Shown: one piece after another, positions 1-7,098 of the stretch
How positions within the stretch are numbered: the stretch's first letter is position 1
How the letters are laid out: the number at the start of each line of letters is the position of its first letter
Assembly: GCA_913049565.1 (NCBI GenBank)
Contig: CAJWZG010000094.1
Location: 1-9,750, forward strand
Direction: 5' to 3'
DNA: 9,750 nucleotides
Source: an uncultured Gammaproteobacteria bacterium
GTDB taxonomy: Bacteria > Pseudomonadota > Gammaproteobacteria > Pseudomonadales > Azotimanducaceae_A
Made by a program: the position numbers and the translations under genes
Notes under the pieces: model-generated
Database searches by the model: none
What the model was told of the DNA's origin: nothing
The model's input: only the letters and a program-made list of their open reading frames with translations

Positions 1-120
1 GCACGCAACAAAAATATCTCCCGGCAAGACATCACTTGACGATTCGGTTAAGCCTCCATCTCCAGCTGTAGCCCGAAGGCGCTCTAGCATGTTGGTGTCG
101 AACAGATTTGGCATGATCAT
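1..120 (-). CDS. murE: UDP-MurNAc-tripeptide synthetase MurE, N-terminal fragment
   Basis: Only the first 40 codons are in the window. MurE is the cytoplasmic ligase that adds the third amino acid (meso-diaminopimelate in Gram-negatives) to UDP-MurNAc-L-Ala-D-Glu during peptidoglycan precursor synthesis. The visible part ends with a PGDIFVA motif at about residues 33-39. That matches the N-terminal Mur ligase pattern (LT-x-DSR-x-V-x-PGD-L/I-FVA) that precedes the UDP-binding region; the usual DSR is SSS here. The ATG at 120-118 overlaps the ftsI stop codon (ATGA), which suggests translational coupling; a second in-frame ATG lies two codons further on. No strong Shine-Dalgarno sequence is visible. 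Position directly after ftsI is the standard dcw order. The ATP-binding and catalytic domains lie outside the window, so the identification rests on the short motif plus synteny. Confidence 0.88.
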   Translation of the reverse strand, partial: MIMPNLFDTNMLERLRATAGDGGLTESSSDVLPGDIFVAC

Positions 121-1823
121 CGCGGAGCACTCTGAGCCAATACTTGAAACGGCGGATCTTGCTTTACTTCATCATCGGGTACATTGTCGGGTGGTACACC
201 CAACAGCCGTAAGCTGTGCTCTGCCACTCGCGCAAAAACAGGGGCCGCGACCATACCTCCACTAGCTCGACCCGTTTCAGGCTCGTTTACCAATACGATC
301 ATGACAATTCTCGGGTCGCTGGCGGGGACTAAACCGGCAAACCAGGCGACGTGACGCTCATCACTATATCCTCCGTCCTCAAGTACCCGAGCCGTTCCTG
401 TTTTTCCAGCGACTCTGTAGTCTTCAAGACCCGCATAGGTTGCGGTGCCGCCTTGCTGCGTGACACGCTCCATCATCGCGATCACCGCCTGCGCGGTGTT
501 TTTATCAAATACGCGCTCTGTGCTGGGAGGTCGATCTTGTCTAAGAATGCTCAGGGGCAATCGCACCCCGTGCCCGGCCAGCGTAACGTAGGCAGCAGCC
601 AACTGCAGCGGGGTCACGGTAAAGCCGTAGCCATACGCCATTGCCGCCCGGGAAACACGAGACTGGGCACCCACATTACTGAACAAACCCAGAACCTCGC
701 CGGGTAAACCCGTCCCTACGTAATCGCCAATACCACTCCGCTGCAAAACGTCGAAAACTGCGTCCTTTGGCAGATCTAATGCAACCTTAGCGATCGCCAC
801 CTGACTGGACTTCGCAATCGCTTGCGCCAATGTGATGGTGTTGAGATTTATAGGGTCTTGGATCATTTTGCTGTCAACCCAAAAGTATCCCGGCGATGTT
901 TCTATCAGCGTCTCTGGTTGATATCGCCCGCTTTCCAACGCCGCCATCGCAGTAAAGGGTTTCACCGTCGATCCAGGATCGTAGAAATCGGTCACAACAC
1001 GGTTACGTGTCGGAAGACGTCGGTTGATTGGTCCGTTGGGATTAAATGAAGGCTGATTGACCAAGGCTAGAATTTCGCCCGTGGTCACATCCACCATGAT
1101 CAATGAGCCCGACTTGGCAGAATGTCCCTGCACCGCAGATTTCAATTCGCGATAGGCAATGTACTGCAGGCGCGAATCAATACTGAGATGCAGATCCTCG
1201 CCAAACTGAGATGGTACACCGTAATCTAGGTCATCTATCGCTCGGCCTTCACGATCACGCAGCACCGTTTTTAGTCCGGGTTCACCTCGTAAGCGTTCTT
1301 CGAACGCCAACTCGATGCCCTCAAGCCCGAAGTCATCAATATCCGTTAACCCAACAACATGGGCAGTTGACTCACCACCAGGGTAGTAACGGCGGTATTC
1401 GGGCTCGAGAAAGAGGTGGGCGAGCCTCAGACTGCGAATACTGTCCATCTGCTCCCAACTCAGATGACGCTTAAGATAGAGATATCCACGTTGACTGTTG
1501 TCTTGCAAAGATCGCTGCAAAGCATCCACGTCCATGTCCAATAGAGCTGCTAGCTGGATGAGTTTGGATAGGTCTTGCGAGTCAAACTGACGCGGGTTCA
1601 CCGCGACCGCGAACACCGGTGTACTAACCGCAAGAGCTTCATTGTTGCGGTCATAAATCATGCCGCGCATGGCTGGGAGGTGTTTTTCGTAGATAGACCG
1701 CTTGTCCCCTTCTTCCTGCAAAAAGTCTCTTTCGGTCACTCCCAAATAGGCGACGCGAAAAGACAGTCCGCAGGCGATAGTGAAAAAGCTGACGACAAAG
1801 AAGTAGTGGCGCCAATGGCTCAT
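117..1823 (-). CDS. ftsI: Septal peptidoglycan transpeptidase FtsI (PBP3)
   Basis: Class B penicillin-binding protein that cross-links septal peptidoglycan with FtsW in the divisome; anchored in the inner membrane with its catalytic domain in the periplasm. 568 residues, close to the 588 of E. coli FtsI. A short cytoplasmic tail is followed by one membrane segment (about residues 7-28), then the pedestal domain with an RGMIYDR motif (53-59), then the transpeptidase domain. The catalytic serine is S285 in GSTVKP (SxxK with K288), and the third motif is KTGT at 474-477. The second motif, normally SSN, reads S339-S340-Q341: an Asn to Gln change at a highly conserved position. The start overlaps the ftsL stop (ATGA), with an AGAGG ribosome site about 10 nt upstream inside ftsL. 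It is followed immediately by murE, the normal dcw order. Confidence 0.97.
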   Translation of the reverse strand: MSHWRHYFFVVSFFTIACGLSFRVAYLGVTERDFLQEEGDKRSIYEKHLPAMRGMIYDRNNEALAVSTPVFAVAVNPRQFDSQDLSKLIQLAALLDMDVDALQRSLQDNSQRGYLYLKRHLSWEQMDSIRSLRLAHLFLEPEYRRYYPGGESTAHVVGLTDIDDFGLEGIELAFEERLRGEPGLKTVLRDREGRAIDDLDYGVPSQFGEDLHLSIDSRLQYIAYRELKSAVQGHSAKSGSLIMVDVTTGEILALVNQPSFNPNGPINRRLPTRNRVVTDFYDPGSTVKPFTAMAALESGRYQPETLIETSPGYFWVDSKMIQDPINLNTITLAQAIAKSSQVAIAKVALDLPKDAVFDVLQRSGIGDYVGTGLPGEVLGLFSNVGAQSRVSRAAMAYGYGFTVTPLQLAAAYVTLAGHGVRLPLSILRQDRPPSTERVFDKNTAQAVIAMMERVTQQGGTATYAGLEDYRVAGKTGTARVLEDGGYSDERHVAWFAGLVPASDPRIVMIVLVNEPETGRASGGMVAAPVFARVAEHSLRLLGVPPDNVPDDEVKQDPPFQVLAQSAPR

Positions 1824-2176
1824 TCTACGATCGCCTCTATTTTTCTTGGAAAGCGCATGTTGAGTTCTTCGCTAGCAACGATCTCAACCGTTTGAAGGCC
1901 TGCAAAGGCGCTTCGCTCGAGAAGAAGACGACTGTACTGGGCCATCAAGCGATCCTGTTTGCTTTGTAAGGTGTCCAAACCACTGTGCAGCGATCGCATC
2001 TGTTGCGCTGAATCAACCAAGGCGAGGCCGCTCGCGGCGACAGAAAAAGTGAGCGCCAGAAGAATTAAGATCTGCCAACGGGACAGGATTATCAATTCCT
2101 CTTTCAACACCGCATGTGGTTTGCGCTTGCGCCTTGTATCCGCAGATGGCTTCTTCATGGTTTTACCTTGAGCCAT
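1820..2176 (-). CDS. ftsL: Cell division protein FtsL
   Basis: Small bitopic inner-membrane protein that forms the FtsQLB complex and helps activate FtsWI at the septum. The 118-residue reading has a basic cytoplasmic tail (about 1-33, rich in Lys/Arg), one hydrophobic segment (about 34-53) and a periplasmic coiled-coil-like stretch (about 54-92, with repeated Leu and Gln), ending in a short C-terminal region. Two starts are possible: ATG at 2176 (3 nt after the rsmH stop, no visible ribosome site) or ATG at 2158, which has AAGGT 6 nt upstream and gives 112 residues. I think the second is at least as likely. The stop overlaps the ftsI start. FtsL sequences diverge strongly, so the call rests on topology, length and location between rsmH and ftsI. 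Confidence 0.93.
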   Translation of the reverse strand: MAQGKTMKKPSADTRRKRKPHAVLKEELIILSRWQILILLALTFSVAASGLALVDSAQQMRSLHSGLDTLQSKQDRLMAQYSRLLLERSAFAGLQTVEIVASEELNMRFPRKIEAIVE

Positions 2177-2179
2177 CGG

Positions 2180-3148
2180 TTAGCGAACTCGCTCAATCAC
2201 GCGCAGCGTGGCGCTTCTTGATCTAGGATTAGCGCTTACCTCCGCGAGACTGGGCTTCGTTGCGCCGCCGATCAAGCGCCCGGCCACCGCAGATTCCAAA
2301 TTGCGGACGGGTAAGCGTCGAGGCATTTTTGGTGGCTGGCTCAACTGACGAAAGGCATGCTTTACCTTGCGATCTTCGAGCGAGTGAAACGAAATAACGC
2401 TAAGTCGTCCGCCCACCGCTAAGACATCAAAACCTTGCCTCAAACCTTGGTCTAACTCGGTGCTTTCTTCGTTGATAAATATTCGAACAGCCTGAAAAGT
2501 CCGAGTTGCAGGGTGTTTAGTTTGTAGCCCCTTCGAGCGAGGTGAAGCCTTTAATACCGCATTTGCTAGGTCTTGCGTTGTACTTAGCGGTCGGCCCTCT
2601 ATTATTGCTCGGGCAATCTGCCTAGAGCGCCGCTCTTCACCGTACATCCACAGCACTTTCGTTATTTCATATTCCTCAGCACTATTCAGCCATTGCGCCG
2701 CAGATATTCCCTCCGCTGGATTCATTCGCATATCCAAAGGACCCTGCGCAGAGAAACTGAATCCTCGTGCGGGTTCATCCAGTTGAGGGGAAGAAACGCC
2801 CACATCGAGCAAAACCCCCTGCACCTGATTGACATTGCGCTCAGCCAAAACCTGCTGGAGATCAGAGAACCGAGCTTGGCAGATCGAAAACCGCGAATCT
2901 TGCTGCGCCAACTTACGCCCCGCCACAAGTGCTGCGGGGTCCCTGTCCAAACCAATAAGCTTGCTGGATGCGGGTAGCCGATTTAACAGCGCTTTACTGT
3001 GACCTCCGCGCCCAAAGGTCGCATCGACGAATGTCGCAGGCACGATGCTGCCATCTTCTTGGATATGTTCAGAACGGATCAATGTCGCGAGCACCTCATG
3101 CAGAAGCACTGGCTCATGATGGTCATTTTGACCTACCGCCGCGCTCAT
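2180..3148 (-). CDS. rsmH: 16S rRNA (cytosine(1402)-N4)-methyltransferase RsmH (MraW)
   Basis: SAM-dependent methyltransferase that methylates N4 of C1402 in 16S rRNA at the ribosomal P site, the same nucleotide whose 2'-OH is modified by RsmI, also in this window. 322 residues, a full-length family member. The SAM-binding loop DATFGRGGHS spans about residues 42-51, followed by IGLDRD (65-70), DVGVSSPQLD (115-124), RGFSF (128-132), PLDMRMN (137-143), YGEERRS (169-175), the hallmark HPATRTFQAVRI (212-223) and ISFHSLEDR (252-260). The ATG overlaps the mraZ stop codon, and GAAGGA at 3157-3162 sits 8 nt upstream as a good ribosome-binding site. It is the second gene of the dcw operon. Confidence 0.98.
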   Translation of the reverse strand: MSAAVGQNDHHEPVLLHEVLATLIRSEHIQEDGSIVPATFVDATFGRGGHSKALLNRLPASSKLIGLDRDPAALVAGRKLAQQDSRFSICQARFSDLQQVLAERNVNQVQGVLLDVGVSSPQLDEPARGFSFSAQGPLDMRMNPAEGISAAQWLNSAEEYEITKVLWMYGEERRSRQIARAIIEGRPLSTTQDLANAVLKASPRSKGLQTKHPATRTFQAVRIFINEESTELDQGLRQGFDVLAVGGRLSVISFHSLEDRKVKHAFRQLSQPPKMPRRLPVRNLESAVAGRLIGGATKPSLAEVSANPRSRSATLRVIERVR

Positions 3149-3603
3149 ACCGACAATCCTTCAAAAAGCTCGCTATTGTTTAGCATGGCCGCAGCGCCGT
3201 CCTGCCGCCAAAGCTCCAATCGGGACTGCCAATGCTCAGCCGACCAAAGCTCAAGCTTGTTGCCTTGGCCAACAAGAACGAGCTTCTTTTCAAAGTGTGC
3301 GTATTCTCTCAGCAGGCTCGGCAGCAACAGTCGCCCCGCAGGATCCAAGTCTAAATCTGTTGCATGGCCTATCAGCAACCTCTGTAACAGACGCGCTTGA
3401 GGGTCGATGTTCGACAAGCTTTCCAATTTGGATTGAACGGTCTCCCATGCGCCCAGCGGATATAACAATAAACAGGCTTCCCGCATATCAATAGTAACCA
3501 CTAAGCGGCCCTCGCTGGCGGCCATAACCAGCTCGCGGCTCCGCGCCGGCAGAGCCATACGTCCCTTGCCATCCATTGTTACACTGTTGATTCCGCGAAA
3601 CAT
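3145..3603 (-). CDS. mraZ: Transcriptional regulator MraZ
   Basis: DNA-binding regulator that heads the dcw cluster and, in E. coli, represses its own promoter (and affects many genes when overproduced). 152 residues, the same length as E. coli MraZ. It carries two AbrB/MraZ-type half domains. The first has DGKGRMALP near residues 11-19; the second has DPAGRLLLP near residues 87-95. These are the conserved D-x-x-G-R turns that build the ring-shaped oligomer and contact DNA. Three MraZ-type TGGGN boxes lie 108-132 nt upstream of the start, so autoregulation is very likely here. The Shine-Dalgarno sequence is weak. The leader is unusually long, about 140 nt if the predicted promoter is used. 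Confidence 0.97.
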   Translation of the reverse strand: MFRGINSVTMDGKGRMALPARSRELVMAASEGRLVVTIDMREACLLLYPLGAWETVQSKLESLSNIDPQARLLQRLLIGHATDLDLDPAGRLLLPSLLREYAHFEKKLVLVGQGNKLELWSAEHWQSRLELWRQDGAAAMLNNSELFEGLSV

Positions 3604-3641
3604 GACTCGTTTATTGGAGCGAATTAGCGGGCACTAGCACC

Positions 3642-3678
3642 TCAGAGTCTCCACGATAGATCAAGCAAGAAACTCTGA
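3642..3678 (-). repeat. 10-bp inverted repeat in the mraZ leader
   Basis: The arms are 3669-3678 and 3642-3651, separated by a 17-nt loop. In the transcript, UCAGAGUUUC can pair with GAGACUCUGA over 10 bp with a single G-U wobble. It lies inside the predicted untranslated leader, about 40 nt before the mraZ ATG. No U-tract follows the 3' arm, so it does not look like an intrinsic terminator. It could be an RNA hairpin that shapes leader stability or translation, or a binding site for a dimeric protein. No function is assigned. Confidence 0.6.
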
Positions 3679-3710
3679 TACGCCTCGACAGACATTTATG
3701 CTGCTAGAGC

Positions 3711-3735
3711 ACCCATTAATCCCCACTTTTCCCCA
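3711..3735 (-). promoter_or_regulatory. MraZ operator: three TGGGN boxes
   Basis: On the minus strand the sequence reads TGGGG-N5-TGGGG-N5-TGGGT, with boxes at 3731-3735, 3721-3725 and 3711-3715, an exact 10-bp period. A degenerate fourth box (TGGAA, 3741-3745) continues the phase upstream. MraZ of E. coli is known to bind TGGGN direct repeats separated by 5 nt in front of mraZ. Here the boxes fall roughly at +12 to +36 of the predicted transcript, where bound MraZ would block initiation or promoter escape. That they serve negative autoregulation of the dcw operon is an inference from the family. Confidence 0.88.
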
Positions 3736-3753
3736 CTATTTTCCATTTGGCAC

Positions 3754-3781
3754 ACTATAGACCTGATTGCTACGGAGTCAA
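3754..3781 (-). promoter_or_regulatory. Sigma70-type promoter of the dcw operon (mraZ promoter)
   Basis: On the minus strand a -35 hexamer TTGACT (3776-3781) and a -10 hexamer TATAGT (3754-3759) are separated by 16 bp; each matches the sigma70 consensus at five of six positions or close to it. Transcription would begin near 3746-3748, immediately upstream of the MraZ boxes, which supports the assignment. It would drive mraZ-rsmH-ftsL-ftsI-murE. The region between this promoter and the rnpB 3' end (3783-3899) holds no recognisable gene. Confidence 0.75.
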
Positions 3782-3899
3782 CTAAAGAGCGTGCTGTCCT
3801 TGACGCTAAGCAACGGAAAAATAAGCATATTTTTTAGATAGATTGCTAACCGTAAAGAGCAGTCTGAGCGGCGCTGAGATTCGGCTCGCAAAGCAAATA

Positions 3900-4255
<356 letters not shown>

Positions 4256-4261
4256 GCGCGC

Positions 4262-4290
4262 AGGTTACGGAGCAACACAGCGAAGCACAA
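4262..4290 (-). promoter_or_regulatory. Possible rnpB promoter with GC-rich discriminator
   Basis: On the minus strand TAACCT (4262-4267) lies 6 bp before the predicted RNA 5' end at 4255, and TTGTGC (4285-4290) is 17 bp further upstream. Both hexamers are weak matches to consensus. The stretch between the -10 element and the start is GCGCGC, the kind of GC-rich discriminator found at growth-rate- and ppGpp-controlled stable RNA promoters. It lies in the 48-bp gap between rsmI and rnpB. The call depends mainly on position relative to the RNA 5' end. Confidence 0.42.
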
Positions 4291-4303
4291 GCCAATCCCT
4301 AGT

Positions 4304-5134
4304 TTACCGCCGCTCACTGGCATCATTGATTTGCAGCGCCAGCGCATACGCTTCTTTTTTGCGTACACCGCAAATTTGCGCTGCCAGCCTAGCTGCCTGA
4401 GCCGCAGACACCTCTTGCAAGAGTGTTTTAACAACATGCGTGAGATCAAATTTAGCAGTAACGCTTTCTGCAGCCTCCACGACGCAAACAAACTCCCCCT
4501 TGGGTACTTCGGCAAGTTGAGACAACACCTCATACGCCTCGCCAACCAAAAAGGACTCATACTGTTTTGTCATCTCCCGACCGATCAAGATGCGTCTAGT
4601 AGACACCTCCGCAATGTCTGTCAGAACAGCGCGGATTCGATGTGGTGATTCAAGAAACACCAGCGCGTCCGGCATCAGCAACCACTCTTGCAGTTGCGAT
4701 ATGCGCATCTTGGGTTTACTGGATAAAAACCCAACGTAACGAAACGGCTGGCAAGGTATGGGACAGACGCTCAGTGCGGTTGTAATTGAGCAGGCTCCCG
4801 GAATTGGCACAACCCTGACACCATGCTGCCATGCAAGTTGAATCAGCAAATAGCCAGGATCGTTAATCAACGGTGTTCCCGCATCGCTCACCAGCGCGAG
4901 TTCGGCCCCTTGTTTCAATCGCTCGATGAGTCCTGGCGCGACGGTTTCTTCATTGTGCTCATGCACACTGACAAGCTCACAATCGTGACGGTCGATGTGC
5001 TGCAACAATACTCGGGTTCGTCTGGTATCCTCGGCAGCAATTAGATCAACGTGTTTAAGGGTCTCAACACCTCGACGACTGATGTCTCCTAAGTGTCCAA
5101 TCGGAGTAGCGACCACATACAGAGTTCCCGACAT
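4304..5134 (-). CDS. rsmI: 16S rRNA (cytidine(1402)-2'-O)-methyltransferase RsmI
   Basis: Tetrapyrrole-methylase-fold enzyme that methylates the 2'-OH of C1402 in 16S rRNA, complementing RsmH, which acts on N4 of the same residue. 276 residues from the ATG at 5134. Motifs: TPIGHLGDI (10-18; the usual Asn is His here), AEDTRRT (34-40), SDAGTPLINDPG (83-94), FLESPHR (160-166) and GREMTK (185-190). A TTG two codons upstream (5140) could also start. I prefer the ATG because AGGAAG (5144-5149) sits 9 nt before it, whereas it is only 3 nt from the TTG. That ribosome site lies inside the coding sequence of the divergent lpoA, whose ATG shares two bases with this one. rnpB follows downstream on the same strand. 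Confidence 0.96.
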   Translation of the reverse strand: MSGTLYVVATPIGHLGDISRRGVETLKHVDLIAAEDTRRTRVLLQHIDRHDCELVSVHEHNEETVAPGLIERLKQGAELALVSDAGTPLINDPGYLLIQLAWQHGVRVVPIPGACSITTALSVCPIPCQPFRYVGFLSSKPKMRISQLQEWLLMPDALVFLESPHRIRAVLTDIAEVSTRRILIGREMTKQYESFLVGEAYEVLSQLAEVPKGEFVCVVEAAESVTAKFDLTHVVKTLLQEVSAAQAARLAAQICGVRKKEAYALALQINDASERR

Positions 5135-7079
5135 GTCCAAAAACTTCCTTATTCACTGTCTTTGCATTGTGGCCCTCTACGGGTGCCAAAGCACCACCCA
5201 GCTGCCAAACGACAGCGACGGATCGGTGGTTGTTAAACCGACGCAACCAAAGAACGCACGAACAGACGCCTACGCGGCGCTCAAAAAGAGCTATCCCACA
5301 GCGGATGATCGAAGCGCTCAAAAATTACTGGCTAACGCTAAGGCGTCTATGGATGACGGCGACGATACCCGCGCGGCACTGTTAATCGCTCAGCTGCAGG
5401 GTTTACCTAGTGCCATAGCGCTTCGAGATGTCTACTTTCGATTGCTAGCCCGTACCGCTATCCAAACAGCGGATTACCATCAAGCCGCCCTCGCATTATC
5501 GGACGTGCGAGACGTTTTACCGAACGACTTGAATGTTATTAGCAAAGTTTGCGAAGAACTTCGCGCGAGAAACTGCTTGCTTCAACTACAGGTTATCAAC
5601 CAGCAACTTGCAAATCGGTTCACCGTAGACTCACAAAATCGGATCTGGTCTGCTTTGCAGAGTCCTGATTTCTCGCGAGCCTCTGCAACATCGCCGAACC
5701 GTTTGATTATTTCTCGCCTTCTAAGTGTCGCCAAGACGCTGCCGGGAATCGCAAGTCAGCTCAAACAAATAGACGATACAGTTGCCGGATGGATCAGTCT
5801 GAGAGATGTCATCGCCCAATCGGAATCCCCTCGAGCAGCCTTAGCGCGATGGAACGATTGGCAACAACAAAACCCCTCGCATACAGCAACCCTGACAACT
5901 CCTGAAGCTTTACGGCGACTGTCGGTTTACCAGAGGCCAAACATCGCAGTCATGTTGCCGCTTAGCGGTCGCCTATCCAGTGCGGGGAAAGCGGTCAGAG
6001 ATGGGCTGACCACAGGTTTTTTTGCAGACCAAACACCGAGCGCCTCTCCAATGCCTATTTCGGCTGATTCAGCTGAGTCTAAACCCGGCAGTTTAACGTT
6101 CCTTGACAGCAACCAGTACACCAATCAAATGCTGCTGACCCAGGCGTCAAATGATAATAGCCATGTGCTCATAGGCCCGTTAGCGAAGTCCCGCGCGCAA
6201 GCTTTCTATTCTCTATTGATACAAACCAGCACAGAACAGGCGCAATCGGCGACACCCACCACGCATATCTTATTGAATCGAGTTCAAGAACCTCTTTCTA
6301 CGCTAACCATGCCCGTGAGCAGGTTCGTTTACCAATTCGCTGCCGCCATCGAGGATGAAGCACTTACGTTGAGCCAGGTCCTTAAGGCCAGAGGGCACAA
6401 CCGAGTCATAGTTGTCGCAAATAAGGAGCCTTGGGCGGACAGGGCGAATAAAGCACTGATCCAAGATTGGCATGGCGCTGTCTCACTGGCTACCTTTAAT
6501 CGACCAAGAGAAATTACTGGGGCCGTTGGCATCGCTATGGGCGTGGCGGACAGTCAAAGTAGACGCAAAGAGCTTGAGAGTTTGTTAAACGAAGAGCTCG
6601 AGTTTTTGCCTAGAGAGCGCAAGGATGTCGACGCTGTGGTCGCGTTTACCAATAGTTTGGAAGCAGAAGCACTGGTACCCGCACTGAAGTTCCACTTTGC
6701 TGACGAGCTACCCGTATTCGCTACCTCGCAAACGACTCGGTCTAACAACTTGCAGGAATTAGCAGGTTTCAACGTGACGGCACTCCCATTGCTCGCATCG
6801 CCAAACGACATTGAACAAGGCATGGCTGATACGTTTGAACTTGAGAAGGCCCCTCTAGTAGCATTGTACGCATTAGGGCTGGACGCTTACCGCATAGCAA
6901 CCTGGACACACTGGTTAGCCTTGCACAACGCGACACTCGATAAAAGTTTCCAAATCAGACTTGAGTCGGCGAGCGGTGATCTGATTCTCGGCTTAGGGGG
7001 GCGGATTCAACGACAGCTAGCCGTTACGAGAATTGATCGAAGAGGTAACTTGCAGGTTCAAGATCAACTAGGCGACTAG
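5133..7079 (+). CDS. lpoA: Outer-membrane lipoprotein LpoA, activator of PBP1A
   Basis: LpoA reaches from the outer membrane through the periplasm and stimulates the peptidoglycan synthase PBP1A (MrcA). From the ATG at 5133 the product has 648 residues (E. coli 678). A lipoprotein signal peptide ends in ALYGC with the lipidated Cys at residue 18; Tyr at the -2 position of the lipobox is unusual. Residues about 40-250 are helical, Ala/Leu-rich and fit the N-terminal TPR-like domain. From NIAVMLPLSGRL (270-281) onward it has the periplasmic-binding-protein-like C-terminal domain, including RERKDVDAVVAF (494-505) and LPVFATSQ (526-533). An open frame extends upstream to 4995, but only the 5133 start puts the signal peptide at the N-terminus. 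No clear Shine-Dalgarno sequence is visible. yraN follows after 19 nt. The stop is TAG. Confidence 0.95.
   Translation: MSKNFLIHCLCIVALYGCQSTTQLPNDSDGSVVVKPTQPKNARTDAYAALKKSYPTADDRSAQKLLANAKASMDDGDDTRAALLIAQLQGLPSAIALRDVYFRLLARTAIQTADYHQAALALSDVRDVLPNDLNVISKVCEELRARNCLLQLQVINQQLANRFTVDSQNRIWSALQSPDFSRASATSPNRLIISRLLSVAKTLPGIASQLKQIDDTVAGWISLRDVIAQSESPRAALARWNDWQQQNPSHTATLTTPEALRRLSVYQRPNIAVMLPLSGRLSSAGKAVRDGLTTGFFADQTPSASPMPISADSAESKPGSLTFLDSNQYTNQMLLTQASNDNSHVLIGPLAKSRAQAFYSLLIQTSTEQAQSATPTTHILLNRVQEPLSTLTMPVSRFVYQFAAAIEDEALTLSQVLKARGHNRVIVVANKEPWADRANKALIQDWHGAVSLATFNRPREITGAVGIAMGVADSQSRRKELESLLNEELEFLPRERKDVDAVVAFTNSLEAEALVPALKFHFADELPVFATSQTTRSNNLQELAGFNVTALPLLASPNDIEQGMADTFELEKAPLVALYALGLDAYRIATWTHWLALHNATLDKSFQIRLESASGDLILGLGGRIQRQLAVTRIDRRGNLQVQDQLGD
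5144..5149 (-). promoter_or_regulatory. rsmI ribosome-binding site inside lpoA
   Basis: AGGAAG on the minus strand, 9 nt before the rsmI ATG at 5134. It decides the rsmI start in favour of this ATG over the TTG at 5140. The same bases encode residues 4-6 of the divergent LpoA signal peptide, so the two genes constrain each other. Confidence 0.7.
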
Positions 7080-7098
7080 GCAGTCTTTCGAGCGCCGC

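Noticed and set aside
3788..3807. AGCGT/ACGCT inverted repeat just upstream of the mraZ -35 element
   Set aside because: Arms of only 5 bp with a 10-bp spacer are expected by chance in this length; nothing else supports an operator or terminator.
3817..3834. Perfect A+T-only inverted repeat (AAAAATA-AGCA-TATTTTT) as an rnpB terminator
   Set aside because: It has a T-run on either strand, but the stem has no G-C pairs and would be too weak for intrinsic termination. It may simply be AT-rich DNA upstream of the mraZ promoter.
4995..5132. N-terminal extension of LpoA by 46 residues
   Set aside because: The extension lies antisense to the conserved N-terminus of RsmI and would bury the lipoprotein signal peptide that starts at 5133.
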